NCBI GenBank assembly: GCA_030248065.1
Contig: JASAMV010004755.1
Span: forward strand, 1-64,000
Reading direction: 5' to 3'
DNA: 64,000 bases
Source: Rhynchonema sp. JSB1_4
Taxonomy: Eukaryota; Nematoda; Chromadorea; Monhysterida; Xyalidae
In this document: one piece after another, positions 47,276 to 57,154 of the stretch
Layout: every line of letters starts with the position of its first letter
How positions within the stretch are numbered: the first letter of the stretch is position 1
Translations under genes and position numbers: made by a program
The notes under the pieces: generated by a model
The model's input: the letters and a program-made list of their open reading frames with translations, nothing else
The model's database searches: none
What the model was told of the DNA's origin: nothing

Positions 47276-47672
47276 CAGTGTAGTGGTAGCAAATGGTTGC
47301 ATTGGGGGGAATGGATCCAGATGGTTGCAGGTACCCCCTACCCAGCCTCTAGAAGGTTGCAGAAGGTACCACTGGAGTTCCGAAAAAAGGGTGTATTTCG
47401 CATGCATTATACTGCAAAATTGGCCAAAAATGGTACTTTTTGCATGTTTGGCCGAAAATTTGCCAGAATAGGTATTATATGGAGTTTTGCGCGCGCTTTT
47501 TTGGGGTTTTGAGTTCGAAAAACACCCATTTCTGCCTATGAAAACCATAATATGATGGTTGCAAGGTACACTCCGGGATGGCTGCAAGGTACCGACCCTT
47601 TCCCCCATTTCCCCCAAGGGGTGGTTGCAAGGTACCTACCCCCTAGGGGGGATTCCCCCAGCCACTACAGTG
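47276..47672. mobile_element. non-autonomous hAT-like element, 8-bp TSD
   Basis: Begins CAGTGTAGTGG and ends CCACTACAGTG. Flanked by ATCATGAT on both sides (47268-47275, 47673-47680). The interior repeats GGTTGCA(A)GGTACC phrases near both ends, with an AT-rich middle and GCGCGCG. Confidence 0.93.
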
Positions 47673-48129
47673 ATCATGATCAAAAAATACAGGAGGAAGG
47701 GCAAGAACAGAGCAAAAAAACAAACTGCCATTTTCGTTCGAGTCCACCGCTACCGTGGCACAGCACTGAGTCGAATTATGTTCCCGTGAGATTGCCCGAC
47801 CAGCTTTGCGCAACCGACGTTTGTCTGGGGGTTTTATTTCGATTTTATAATTAATCAATACCAATCTGCAAAGTATTAAGGTTTGTCCATTTCCATTGTG
47901 GACACGACAACGATAGAAATCTTCACGGATAGCATCTTCGGGGGCAGAGATCGGAAATGGGCCGGGTCTAAATTCAAACAAAATTTCAATTTTTGAAGCA
48001 AAATTTTCGTATGTTCTGCACCTCGCGGTTCGAACCTATTTAATCTAATTACAAGATCGGGTCTGAAGCAATGTTACAAAATCGATTAAAAAGAGGCTGA
48101 AACAGGTGAAACAAGGCGTTTTCGGCCCT

Positions 48130-48290
48130 ACAATACACACCAGAGGTCGCAATCGGGCCGGGTTTGGCCGGCCGGGCCCGGCCCGAATTTTTTGGGTGGG
48201 TCGCAGAGATTAGGTTCGGGCCGGGCCGGGCTGGGATTTCGGACTTTTGACTCGGGCCGGGCCGGGCCAGACGTGCCGGACCGAATTGCT
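48130..48290. repeat. GGGCCGGGCC-rich patch
   Basis: Same composition and motif (CGGGCCGGGCCGGGC) as the array at 5.8-6.5 kb; about 160 bp here. Confidence 0.7.
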
Positions 48291-48367
48291 CAAATTTCAA
48301 GCCGAAAGCGCAAGTGGCAGGGGGGGTTAAGTACTTACCTCTCACAACTCCAAATCATACCTCTCAC

Positions 48368-49054
48368 CAGTGGTGTCGTTGGGGGGGGGGGGGGTTGGGG
48401 GTTACCCCCCTGGTATGGGGTATGGGAAATCGGCCGGGGGTATGGGATACGGGAAATTTTTCACTTTTGGAACAAGCACCCCTAAGAAATGACTTTTTGA
48501 CCCCGAGAAGTACCAAAATTGACCATTTTTCGTCCAAAAATGTCAAAAATCGCTTGCTGTCGCAAGAAAACTCTGTTTTAAGCACTTTTTAGACCAAATT
48601 TTTGGCACATTTAGAAGATTTTTGAGGTCATTTTTTCAAAACCCCCACCCTCGGGTATGGGAAATTTTTGTTTTTGGAGAAACCCCCTGGTATGGGAAAT
48701 TTTTGATTTTTGGGGGTATTGTCGCACAATGACCATATAAGAATTCACCAAAATCAATCCTGATTTTCACGTTCAGTCACTCTTAACTACTGTGCTATTT
48801 GTGATTCTCACAAAACATTTTCAGCTGAAAATAATCTCGCAGATCAACCACGTTGCCGCAAGTCTGAAACATTCTCTTTACTACATGTGCGATCACGTAA
48901 CGCAACGTCATTGTCCCGTCACTAGCCTGCTTTGCGATTCAGGAAAAAAATTTGACCAATTCTTATAAAGTCATTGTGCGACCAATACGTATGGGAAATT
49001 TCCCGAAAATTGGGCTGGGTATGGGAAAATTTCGATTTCTCGACGACACCACTG
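48368..49054. mobile_element. non-autonomous hAT-like element with nested MITE, 8-bp TSD
   Basis: Ends CAGTGGTGTCGTTGGG / CGACGACACCACTG. Flanked by CCTCTCAC at 48360-48367 and 49055-49062. Same family as 24772-25197, but its repeated phrase is GGTATGGG(AAAT) instead of GGTATCC. Split by the MITE at 48719-48985. Confidence 0.93.
48719..48985. mobile_element. mariner-type MITE nested in hAT-like element
   Basis: TA on both sides; ends TTGTCGCACAATGACCATATA and TATAAAGTCATTGTGCGACCAA. Close to the copy at 57298-57572 over its whole length. Confidence 0.92.
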
Positions 49055-49597
49055 CCTCTCACAATCGGTGTTTTTCGACCTTATTTCCCAAAAACCGCGC
49101 ACCCACCCACAATACCTATTTTTAGGCGATTTTCGGCGAAAATCTGGAAAAAGTACTATTTTTACCTTATTTTTTGGTCAAAATTGTATCACAAAAACGG
49201 TGTTTTTTCACCTTTTTGTGTGACCAAAATCGTACCTCTCACGCTTCCGGTCCCAACCCCGCATCTTACTTACCTCCCACCCATGGGCCTGCCACTACAC
49301 TGGTGGGAGGTAAGTATGATGCGGGGTTGGGACCGGAAGCGTGAGAGGTATGATATTGGTCACCCAAAAAGGCAAAAAAACACCGTTTTGTGATGCAATT
49401 TTGGCCACAAAGTGAGGTAAAAATGGTGCTTTTTTCAAATTTTATCCGAAAATCGCCTAAAAATACGTATTATTGGGTGGGTTTGCGAACGGAACGGAGC
49501 GCGCGATTTTTGGAGAAATAAGCTAGAAAAACACCCAGTTTTGCCTTAAAAAGGTATAAAATTGCTTGTGAGAGATAATATTTGGAATTGTGAGAGG

Positions 49598-50029
49598 CAG
49601 TGTAGTGGCAGGCGGATGGTTGCAAGGTACCCTTGGGGGGGATGGATCCAGATGGTTGCAAGGTACCCCCTACCCAGCCTCCAGAAGGTTGCAAGGTACC
49701 CCTGGGGTCCGAAAAAAGGGTGTTTTTTGCATGCTTTTTTCTGCAAAATTGGCCGAAAAAATGGTACTTTTTTGCATTTTGGCCGAAAATTTGACCAAAA
49801 TAGCTATTATATGGAGGTTTGCGCGCGGAGCGCGCGATTTTTGGGGTTTTGAGGTCGAAAAACACCCATTTTTGCCTATAAAAACCATAAATTTATGGTT
49901 GCAAGGTACCCTCCGGGGTGGTTGCAAGGTACCTACCCTTCCCCCCCATCCCCCCCAAGGGGTGGTTGCAAGGTACCTACTCCTTAGGGGGGGAATCCCC
50001 CCCCCCATCCCCCCCCAGCCACTACACTG
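49598..50029. mobile_element. non-autonomous hAT-like element, 8-bp TSD
   Basis: CAGTGTAGTGGCAGG ... CCAGCCACTACACTG, flanked by GTGAGAGG at 49590-49597 and 50030-50037. Repeated phrase GGTTGCAAGGTACC; centre contains GCGCGCGGAGCGCGCGA. Sister of 47276-47672. Confidence 0.95.
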
Positions 50030-50109
50030 GTGAGAGGTAAGTACTCAACCCCCCAAACCCTCTGGTTTTGTGGTTGATAAGTACCGAGAGGGGGTAATGA
50101 GTCTCCCCC

Positions 50110-50222
50110 AAATTTATCTATCTATCGTCAACACTTTTTGATTTCATCTATCTATCGTCAACACTTATGTGCAAATCTATCTATCGTCAACAAATTCTGG
50201 GAACTATCTATCTGTCGTCAAC
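50110..50222. repeat. ATCTATCTATCGTCAACA short tandem repeat
   Basis: Four copies of (A)TCTATCT(A/G)TCGTCAACA spaced about 25-35 bp apart between 50116 and 50222. Confidence 0.8.
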
Positions 50223-50346
50223 AACATTCAACCCCAAAAATGGACATTTTGACTCAAAATGGCTCAAAATCGGTATTTTTTTGTCCCAAATAGACAAAAA
50301 ATCGCTACGCGCGGGTTTAGTACATCTAAGCACATTGTCATCAATA

Positions 50347-50813
50347 CCGTAAAAACCTAAACAGAAGGGGGCTCTATTAACTCACTGACCCCATTTTGGG
50401 GCTCTATTACGGGGGGGATCTATTCCGGGGGGCCTCTATTAATTCACTGACCCGAACCTGAAAAAATTGTTCCCAGAAATACCCCCAAAAACCCCTAAAA
50501 AGGGGTTTGAAAGGATGTTTTTTCACTTGTAATCGCATTTATTCGTGTCTATTCGTCAATAAGAGGCGTATTACGTGCTCTGAACGAACGAACAACAAAC
50601 GTGCATAAATGTGCCTGTGCACCACTGTCCACTACATACAACATGCTCATGCATAATGAGTCTTCCTGGGAAACGGCCCTGGGGGAAAACTTATGACGGG
50701 GATTCCTTTTAATCCGTTTTATTTTCAAAGAAATAATGAGTCTTCCCGTCAAAGCCTCTGCAGGATAAACTGATTACAATAGTAATGAGTCTTCCATCAA
50801 CCGGTTTTTACGG
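50347..50813. mobile_element. TA-flanked element with CCGTAAAAACC ends
   Basis: Begins CCGTAAAAACCTAA and ends GGTTTTTACGG, with TA on each side. Contains GGGGCTCTATTA phrases and a 3' half that is the reverse complement of 53060-53393. No coding capacity recognised. Confidence 0.8.
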
Positions 50814-51679
50814 TACCGCATTCCCTAAAATAGAGCCCCCCCCCAAAAAATACAGCCCCCCTAAAAGGGGTCAGTGAAAAAATAGAGCCCCCCCCCCCAA
50901 AAAATACAGCCCCCCCCAACTTGGAATTCCCCGCTTGGGGGTCGTAAAGTCAAGTTCTTGTATAAGACACCTTGTGTACAACGTTTGTGGTTGAGTATAT
51001 GATGACGTAAAGCCTTTTATGGAAGATCTGCACCTAAAAGCACTCAATAATGACCAGTAACACCCTGACAGAACTCCATTTTAGGGGTATTTTTTTGGAA
51101 TTCAAATTCAAATTCAAATTTTATCTGTAAGCTCACGCAAAGACCTTCAGGAGATCCGGCAAACACCTAAAAAAGAGACATATCAGTAAATAGCACACAA
51201 AATTATAATCATGAATGATCAAACGACAAAACGTACCGGAGAGATTCAAAAACAACAAACAACACAGCAACGGCCAGTGTTGGAGGTGGGGGGGTTTGGG
51301 GGGGGGGGGTAGCCCCCCCCAGTACAGTAGGTATCCCCCCTCGCCTGGTACAGTAGGTATCCCCCCGATGTTTGGCATGGTACAGTAGGTATCCCCCCCG
51401 ATTTTCACCCCGGTACAGTAGGTATCCCCCCCCGATTTTGCCCCAAAAGTGCCAATTTTTGACCAAAATGGCCGAAATTAGTGCAAAATCAGTGTTTTTT
51501 ACCTCAAATTACCCGAAATTCGCGCGCTACGCGCGCAAATACTACGTTTTCACACGATTCCACACATAATAAACACATAAAAAATTTTCACCCCAAAACC
51601 TAACCCCCCCCAACCCCCCCAACCCCCCCCCCCCCCTAGGTACATAACCCCCAGGCCATCGGCTCTGGTACAGTAGGTA

Positions 51680-52541
51680 CAGTGCTGTGGCTGGGGGGGG
51701 GGGTGGGGGGGGGGTCCCCCCCCCCAATGGTACCCTACCCGCCCCGGCCTGGTACGCTACCCCCCTACCCGCCCCGCTCTGGTACCCTACCCCCCTACCC
51801 GCCCCGCCCTGGTACCCTACCCGCCCCGATTTTTACCCCCAAAATGCCCATTTTTCGGTCAAAAATGCCCAAATTTCGACCGAAAACCCTAAAAAGTGCA
51901 AAAAATTTCGCGCTGCGCGCGATATATGTACTTTTTAGTACATAAAAACAGGCACGCGAAAAAACTTGTGTTGTACCCTACCCATAGTAGTGGCTGGGGG
52001 GGGGGTTGGGGGGGGGTTACCCCCCCCCTCACAGTACTTACCTACCACAAAACCCGAGGGGGGGGGTTGAGTACTTACCTCTCACAACTCCAAATCATAC
52101 CTCTCACAAGCAATTTTATACCTTTTTAAGGCAAAAATCGGTGTTTTTCGACCTTATTTCCCCAAAAATCGCGCGCTCCGCGCGCAAACCCACCCATAAT
52201 ACCTATTTTTAGGCGATTTTCGGCGAAAATTTTGAAAAAGTACTATTTTTACCTCAATTTTTGGCCAAAATTGTATCACAAAAACGGTGTTTTTTCGCCT
52301 TTTTGGGTGACCAAAATCATACCTCTCACGCTTCCGGTCCCAACCCCGCATCATACTTACCTCCCACACATGGGCCTGCCACTACACTGACCCTACCCGC
52401 CCCGAAAAATCTTCCCCCCCCCCCCCCCCCCAAACCGGATTTCCCCCCCCCCCCAAGATCCCAGGTACACTACCCCCCTACCCGCCCCGATTTTTTCCAC
52501 CTATGTACCCCACCCGCCCCGCAAAAGTAGCCACAGCACTG
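51680..52541. mobile_element. middle nested hAT-like element, 8-bp TSD
   Basis: Begins CAGTGCTGTGGCTGGG and ends AGCCACAGCACTG. Flanked by AGTAGGTA at 51672-51679 and 52542-52549. Repeated phrase GGTACCCTACCCGCCCCG. Split by 51983-52389. Confidence 0.95.
51983..52389. mobile_element. innermost nested hAT-like element, 8-bp TSD
   Basis: Begins CATAGTAGTGGCTGGG and ends CCTGCCACTACACTG. Flanked by ACCCTACC at 51975-51982 and 52390-52397. Repeated phrase TACTTACCTCTCAC. Same family as the pair at 48311-50100. Confidence 0.93.
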
Positions 52542-52938
52542 AGTAGGTATCCCCCCCTCTCCGAGCGCGGTACAGTAGGTATCCCCCCCTCCAGAGTACC
52601 TCCAACACTGGCAACGGCAGGCGATAAATCAGCGATTGATGGCGAACACGAGATGATAACAGATGTCAACAAAATTGATGATGACCTGAAAGCAGCAACC
52701 CAGTGACTGAGGGGATCAGTCAACGACAGCTGAGAATTTTGATGAAATGTGGCAAGAAACTACGTCTCGACTCGACCACGTGAGTTTAGTTTAGTTTTGT
52801 TTTTTGGAACATTTTTTGAGATTTTGGGCAGCGAAAAATACAGCCCCCCAAAAATAGAGCCCCCCCCAAAAATACAGCCCCCTAACAGGGGTCAGTGAAA
52901 AAATACAGCCCCCCTTGTATTTTAGGTTTTACGGTATA

Positions 52939-53393
52939 CCGTAAAAACCTAAATACAGCCCCCCCGGAATAGAGCCCCCCCCCCCCCGTAATACAGCCCC
53001 CCCCCAAAACGGGGTCAGTGACTTAATAGAGCCCCCCCCCCCCGGAATAGAGCCCCCCCCAAAGTAACATCCCCTATACAGGAGTGTATTAAGGCGTGAT
53101 AGTGGTACATAGGTACATTTATGCACGTTTGTTGTTCTGTTCAGAGCACATAATACGCCTCTTATTGACGATTAGACACGAATAAATGCGATTACAAGCG
53201 AAAAAACATCCTTTCAAACCCCTTTTTAGGGTTTTGGGTTTTTTGGTTTTGGGGGTTTCTGGAACAATTTTTTCAGGTTCGGGTCAGTGAATTAATAGAG
53301 GCCCCCCGGAATAGAGCCCCCCCGTAATAGAGCCCCCCCAAAATGGGGTCAGTGAATTAATAGAGCCCCCCCCTTCTATTTAGGTTTTTACGG
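52939..53393. mobile_element. TA-flanked element with CCGTAAAAACC ends, inverted relative to 50347-50813
   Basis: CCGTAAAAACCTAAATACAG ... TATTTAGGTTTTTACGG with TA on both sides. About 300 bp of its right half is the reverse complement of the left half of 50347-50813. Confidence 0.85.
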
Positions 53394-53515
53394 TAGGTAC
53401 TGGTCAAGGTCATGGTGGTTTTTTAGTTTTACTTTTCACGGTATTGTCTGCGTCGAAGGCATTTTATGAAACACCAATACAATTTCGCACAGAGAACGTG
53501 AACCAAAGAGTATGG

Positions 53516-53800
53516 GTTGCGTGACAAGAGGGTCCAGTGTTCAAGACGGTCCAGCGTGCAAGAGGGTCCACGTAGCAACACGGTCCATTTTCAAGACGGG
53601 AGGTTGCATCAGGGTCCAGAAGCAACACGGTCCAGTTGCAGGAGGGTCCACGTGCAAGACGGTCCATGTGCAAGACGGTCCATGTGCAAGACAGTCCACG
53701 TGCAAGAGGGTCCATGGTGCAAGAGGGTCCATGGTGCAAGAGGGTCCATGGTGCAACACGGTCCATGGTGCATGAGGGTCCATGGTGCAAGAGGGCGACA
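53516..53800. repeat. GGTCCATGGTGCAAGAG minisatellite, forward
   Basis: Units of 15-18 bp (GTGCAAGA(G/C)GGTCCA(T/C)). The first half is more variable (GTTCAAGACGGTCCAG, CAACACGGTCCA), the second half more uniform. The inverted counterpart lies at 55149-55502. It is open in several frames on both strands; I regard these as non-coding by-products. Confidence 0.88.
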
Positions 53801-54198
53801 GGCACTACATTGTGCTTGGCGCTTAAATTATGGGTACAGTACCGGGTGCAATTCTAGGCTGAAAGCTGAAGTCGCGTGCACGCGCGTGCGAAACAGTGCA
53901 AAGTATAGGCCAAAGTCGAAACTTCGCGTGCGCTGCCGCTGCCTATGTTTTAGTACTAGGAAGTCGAGTGCACGCGCGCGCGACTTCAACTTTCAGCCTG
54001 GAATTGCACCCGACCGGAACTGCGTGTCTGACGGCTATCACTTTTGGTATATCAAACAAAAATTTGCGTACTTTTCGTTCTGTTCGCAAGATTGTACGCC
54101 TGAAATACCATTGCGCATTGTCTCTGTCAGTAGGTGTCAGGCGCGCCAAAATAACGAATCTCTTAGATTTTCGAGTTTGTGAGATTAAACGAAAAGTA

Positions 54199-54601
54199 TT
54201 GGTCGCACAATGACTATATGAGAATCCATCCCCCTAATCTTCCTGCATTGAAAAGGCGGATATTTGGCATTTTTTTCAAATTGGACCAGGTTTTGACAAG
54301 AACTTTGCATGCTTATCAGTGAGAAGACTGAGAAACACACGTGTGCAGAAGTTTCACCCTGAATTCTACGCAACCGAAATGGTTCGGGCTCGGGTTACTG
54401 TAGCCACGTGTTACATGCTTTGTGTGTGAAATCGATTACAGCACACACACGTTGATCACTCCCCATAAATAAAGCGGGAAAAGAAAGAGAAAATAACTCC
54501 TAGTCAAAACCTGATTCAATTTGAAAAAATCGCCAGAAACCCTCCTTGCCGATGCAGGAAAAATATGGGGATGGATTCTCATATAGTCATTGTGCGACCA
54601 A
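54199..54601. mobile_element. mariner-type MITE, longest copy
   Basis: TA-flanked; ends TTGGTCGCACAATGACTATATG and ATATAGTCATTGTGCGACCAA, with subterminal GAATCCATCCCC / GGGGATGGATTC inverted. It lies between the two inverted minisatellites. Confidence 0.92.
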
Positions 54602-54603
54602 TA

Positions 54604-55148
54604 TCAAGATGTACTGGCACAACACATGCTCACTTTGCCATAGCAGCCCTGTAACTACCGTAACCCAAGGTTTTCTAATTTTTCAGAAATTCATCTACCA
54701 GTGAGAACAAAAGTGACTTTATCCAGACCGTTGTATTGGATTAAAGCAATGAATTTGAGTTCTAATGCGTGATAATCGTCTGGTGCATTTATGAATGTGC
54801 CCGGTTAATAAATTTCATACTCCCTGAAAATGGTGAAGTGATGAACCGCTACAAGACCACTCATCTATGTGAGGGCAAAAAGTCTCAAAAATTCAGTTTT
54901 TTCTGGAACAAAAAATCCCGCTACCAAGAGATAGCGAATCTCCAAGGAGCTTAAAATTTGTGCGTTACATAGGCTGTTGGAATGCTTTCCAACGTTATGT
55001 AACAATATGTCCTGCTCCCCTTCCTTCGGTTATGTCCCGAGCCCTTTAAACGCCAAGCACGATGCCGTGCAGCAAATGGTATTTCTCAGTTGTATGTAAG
55101 TCATGTTGAACACGCTCTAGTTTCAAAAAAATAAACGCGTTGCGCGCT
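54604..55148. other. no gene recognised
   Basis: Unique-looking sequence with no coherent exon on either strand. Confidence 0.4.
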
Positions 55149-55502
55149 GCGGACCATCTTGAACCATGGACCGTGTTGCACCATGGACCGTGTCGCACCA
55201 TGGAACCTCTTGCACCATGGACCCTCTTGCACCATGGACCCTCTTGCACCATGGACCCTCTTGCACCATGGACCCTCTTGCACCATGGACCCTCTTGCAC
55301 CATGGACCCTCTTGCACGTGGACCGTCTTGCACGTGGACCGTCTTGCACATGGACCGTCTTGCACGTGGACCCTCCTGCAACTGGACCGTGTTGCTTCTG
55401 GACCCTGATGCAACCGCCCGTTTTGAAAATGGACCGTGTTGCTACGTGGACCCTCTTGCACGCTGGACCGTCTTGAACACTGGACCCTCTTGTCACGCAA
55501 CC
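55149..55502. repeat. GGTCCATGGTGCAAGAG minisatellite, inverted copy
   Basis: Reverse-complement array of 53516-53800, with the same variant units in the same relative order (including CAGTGTTCAAGACGG and AAGACGGGCGGTTGCATCAGGG-like units). It has extra uniform CCATGGACCCTCTTGCA units at its left side. Unique flanks do not match beyond a few tens of bases. Confidence 0.88.
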
Positions 55503-56327
55503 AGAGTATGGCATACCAAGAGAATTGTGCAGAGTGCACGGATTGGCCCTTAAACCGGCGTAAGCTTGAGCCCAATATTAAGCTTCAACCTAAGCCAAAG
55601 TCAAAACCTAAGTCCGCGAACAAGGGAATCAAATTGCTAACCGTAACGCGGTTTCCGAATTAGGGAGTGTTGTGACTCAAGCACTTTTCATGGTCCTGGT
55701 GCCGCTGCGCAGCCCATGAATTTGCCTCTCTTGGACTGGTTCATTGATTGAGAGTGACTGTTGTTGTGTTTGTCTCTATCTTCTATCTATGTCGTTTTGT
55801 TTGTAACCGTTAGTCTCGTGCGTGACGGAGTCCATTCATGTTTCGCGTTTAATTTGCGTTTCTTTTGAATTCCATTTTTTTCTGAATTTATAGTCTGTTT
55901 GTTAGACTATTGCGAAAGCGCTGAGTTAAAAGGTGGAAGTTGACTCATTATTTAATTGCGCTGCGGCACACACAAACTCTAAGCTGCACACAAAGTGTAA
56001 GTAATACTGAAACTGGGGATTCCAACGAATCAACATGAAGTGAAACATTGTGTCACGTCAGGGAGCACGACCGCTCTGGCTGCTGCGACACGAAAAACAG
56101 CACTGCTGAAGCAGGCTGATGTTTCACCGAAAGCTGTATTTGCGTCGTGTTCACCGGGTTGTCCAATTTTGTTGATTCCATCCGATTCGCAAGAAATTTG
56201 CCTGCATGGGGCCACAGGCAGGACACGATCGATATTTTTTAACCAGTCTATGCCATGCGACTGCTTCCACTGGAAGTAGTCTTGGAAGCAGTATTCCACA
56301 TCCACCAGACTTATATCGATTTATACT
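55503..56327. other. no gene recognised
   Basis: No exon chain was found. Contains short TAAGCTTGAGCC / TAAGCTTCAACC similarity around 55560-55610. Confidence 0.4.
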
Positions 56328-56700
56328 GTATAAGTCCAGCCACGAGCTCATGAGACGACTTTTTTTGAAGTTGGTTTCTGCGGATCCAACAATGTTCAGG
56401 TTCCACATATTTCGGAAATGAAAAAAGAGAAACGCACGTATTTTTTAAAAAAACACGCTCTCCACCTCGATGCGTAAATTCCCTTTTGACTCCCAAAACA
56501 TTTGTGTGTTGCACGATGTTGCTGTTCGCGTAAGCACGCAACTAATTGAGGTCAGCCAGATGGAACTTGTCATCATGTCTCTCAGCCCATTCTCTTTCTT
56601 TTGTTTGCGAAAACACGTTTAACCAGCGCATTTTTTGAGTCTGACCAAGCAAGCTTTAAAAAAGGTCGTCTCATGAGCTAGTAGCTGGAGGCTGGACTAT
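56328..56700. mobile_element. MITE (GAGCTCATGAGACGAC family), long copy
   Basis: TATAAGTCCAGCCACGAGCTCATGAGACGAC on the left, with the inverted GTCGTCTCATGAGCTAGTAGCTGGAGGCTGGACTATA on the right. It shares CCAACAATGTTC and AACGCACGTATTT with the copy at 43055-43309. Confidence 0.88.
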
Positions 56701-57029
56701 ATAGTCCGTCCACCAGCTCATGGCACTTTGTGTTGCTGCTGGCCGACTTGTTCCCTTCCTCCACGTTCTAATGAAAGAGAAATCGAGTTTCCGAAAAAAA
56801 ATATTTTTGCTCCTAAATTGCTGTCTTTATGAAATCGACATGTTTTATAGATTTTAATTTAATTTAATTTTAAATTTGATTGAATTCAATCGTTTTCGAC
56901 ACATTTTATTATTTTTTTAGTTTTTTGCAAAATCGCTCACACTCAATTTCTTTTTCATTAGAACGTGGAGGAAGGAACCCAACCAGCCAGCAGCAACACA
57001 AAGTGCCATGAGCTGGTGGACGGACTATA
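56700..57029. mobile_element. MITE (TATAGTCCGTCC family), second copy
   Basis: Abuts the preceding element; ends TATAGTCCGTCCACCAGCTCATG / CATGAGCTGGTGGACGGACTATA. Near copy of 33260-33590. Confidence 0.9.
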
Positions 57030-57154
57030 CACCGATCTCAGCGACCGTACCAGTACTGTGCATGGTGATGTCTTGCACATGAAATTATTACACCTTTCTA
57101 GATCGTTATGAAACTTGTCTATGCCAGATAATAATGTATCAATAATATTCAACG

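Larger units (their letters stand above)
48311..50100. mobile_element. two inverted copies of one element, interrupted by insertions
   Basis: The first copy runs from about 48311 to 49300 (GTACTTACCTCTCACAACTC...CTGCCACTACACTG). The second runs in reverse from about 49301 to 50100. They meet at a palindrome: 49232-49283 mirrors 49301-49351 (CTCACGCTTCCGGTCCCAAC and its complement). The same element in uninterrupted form is at 51983-52389. The first copy is split by the element at 48368-49054, the second by that at 49598-50029. Confidence 0.8.
51275..52610. mobile_element. outermost of three nested hAT-like elements, 8-bp TSD
   Basis: Begins CAGTGTTGGAGGTGGG and ends ACCTCCAACACTG. Flanked by GCAACGGC at 51267-51274 and 52611-52618. 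Repeated phrase GGTACAGTAGGTATCCCC at both ends. Split by 51680-52541. Confidence 0.95.
50816..52934. mobile_element. third TA-flanked element, interrupted by nested insertions
   Basis: Starts directly after the previous element's TA with a degenerate end (CCGCATTCCCTAAAATAGAG) and ends TTTTAGGTTTTACGG. Carries AATAGAGCCCC and AATACAGCCCC phrases at both ends. 51275-52610 is a later insertion. The remaining interior (50940-51270, 52611-52800) contains no gene I recognise. Confidence 0.6.

Noticed and set aside
53464..55575. Trp-Thr-Met-Asp and Val-His-Gly-Ala repeat peptides
   Set aside because: Translations of a 15-18-bp minisatellite in both orientations; open on all strands by composition.
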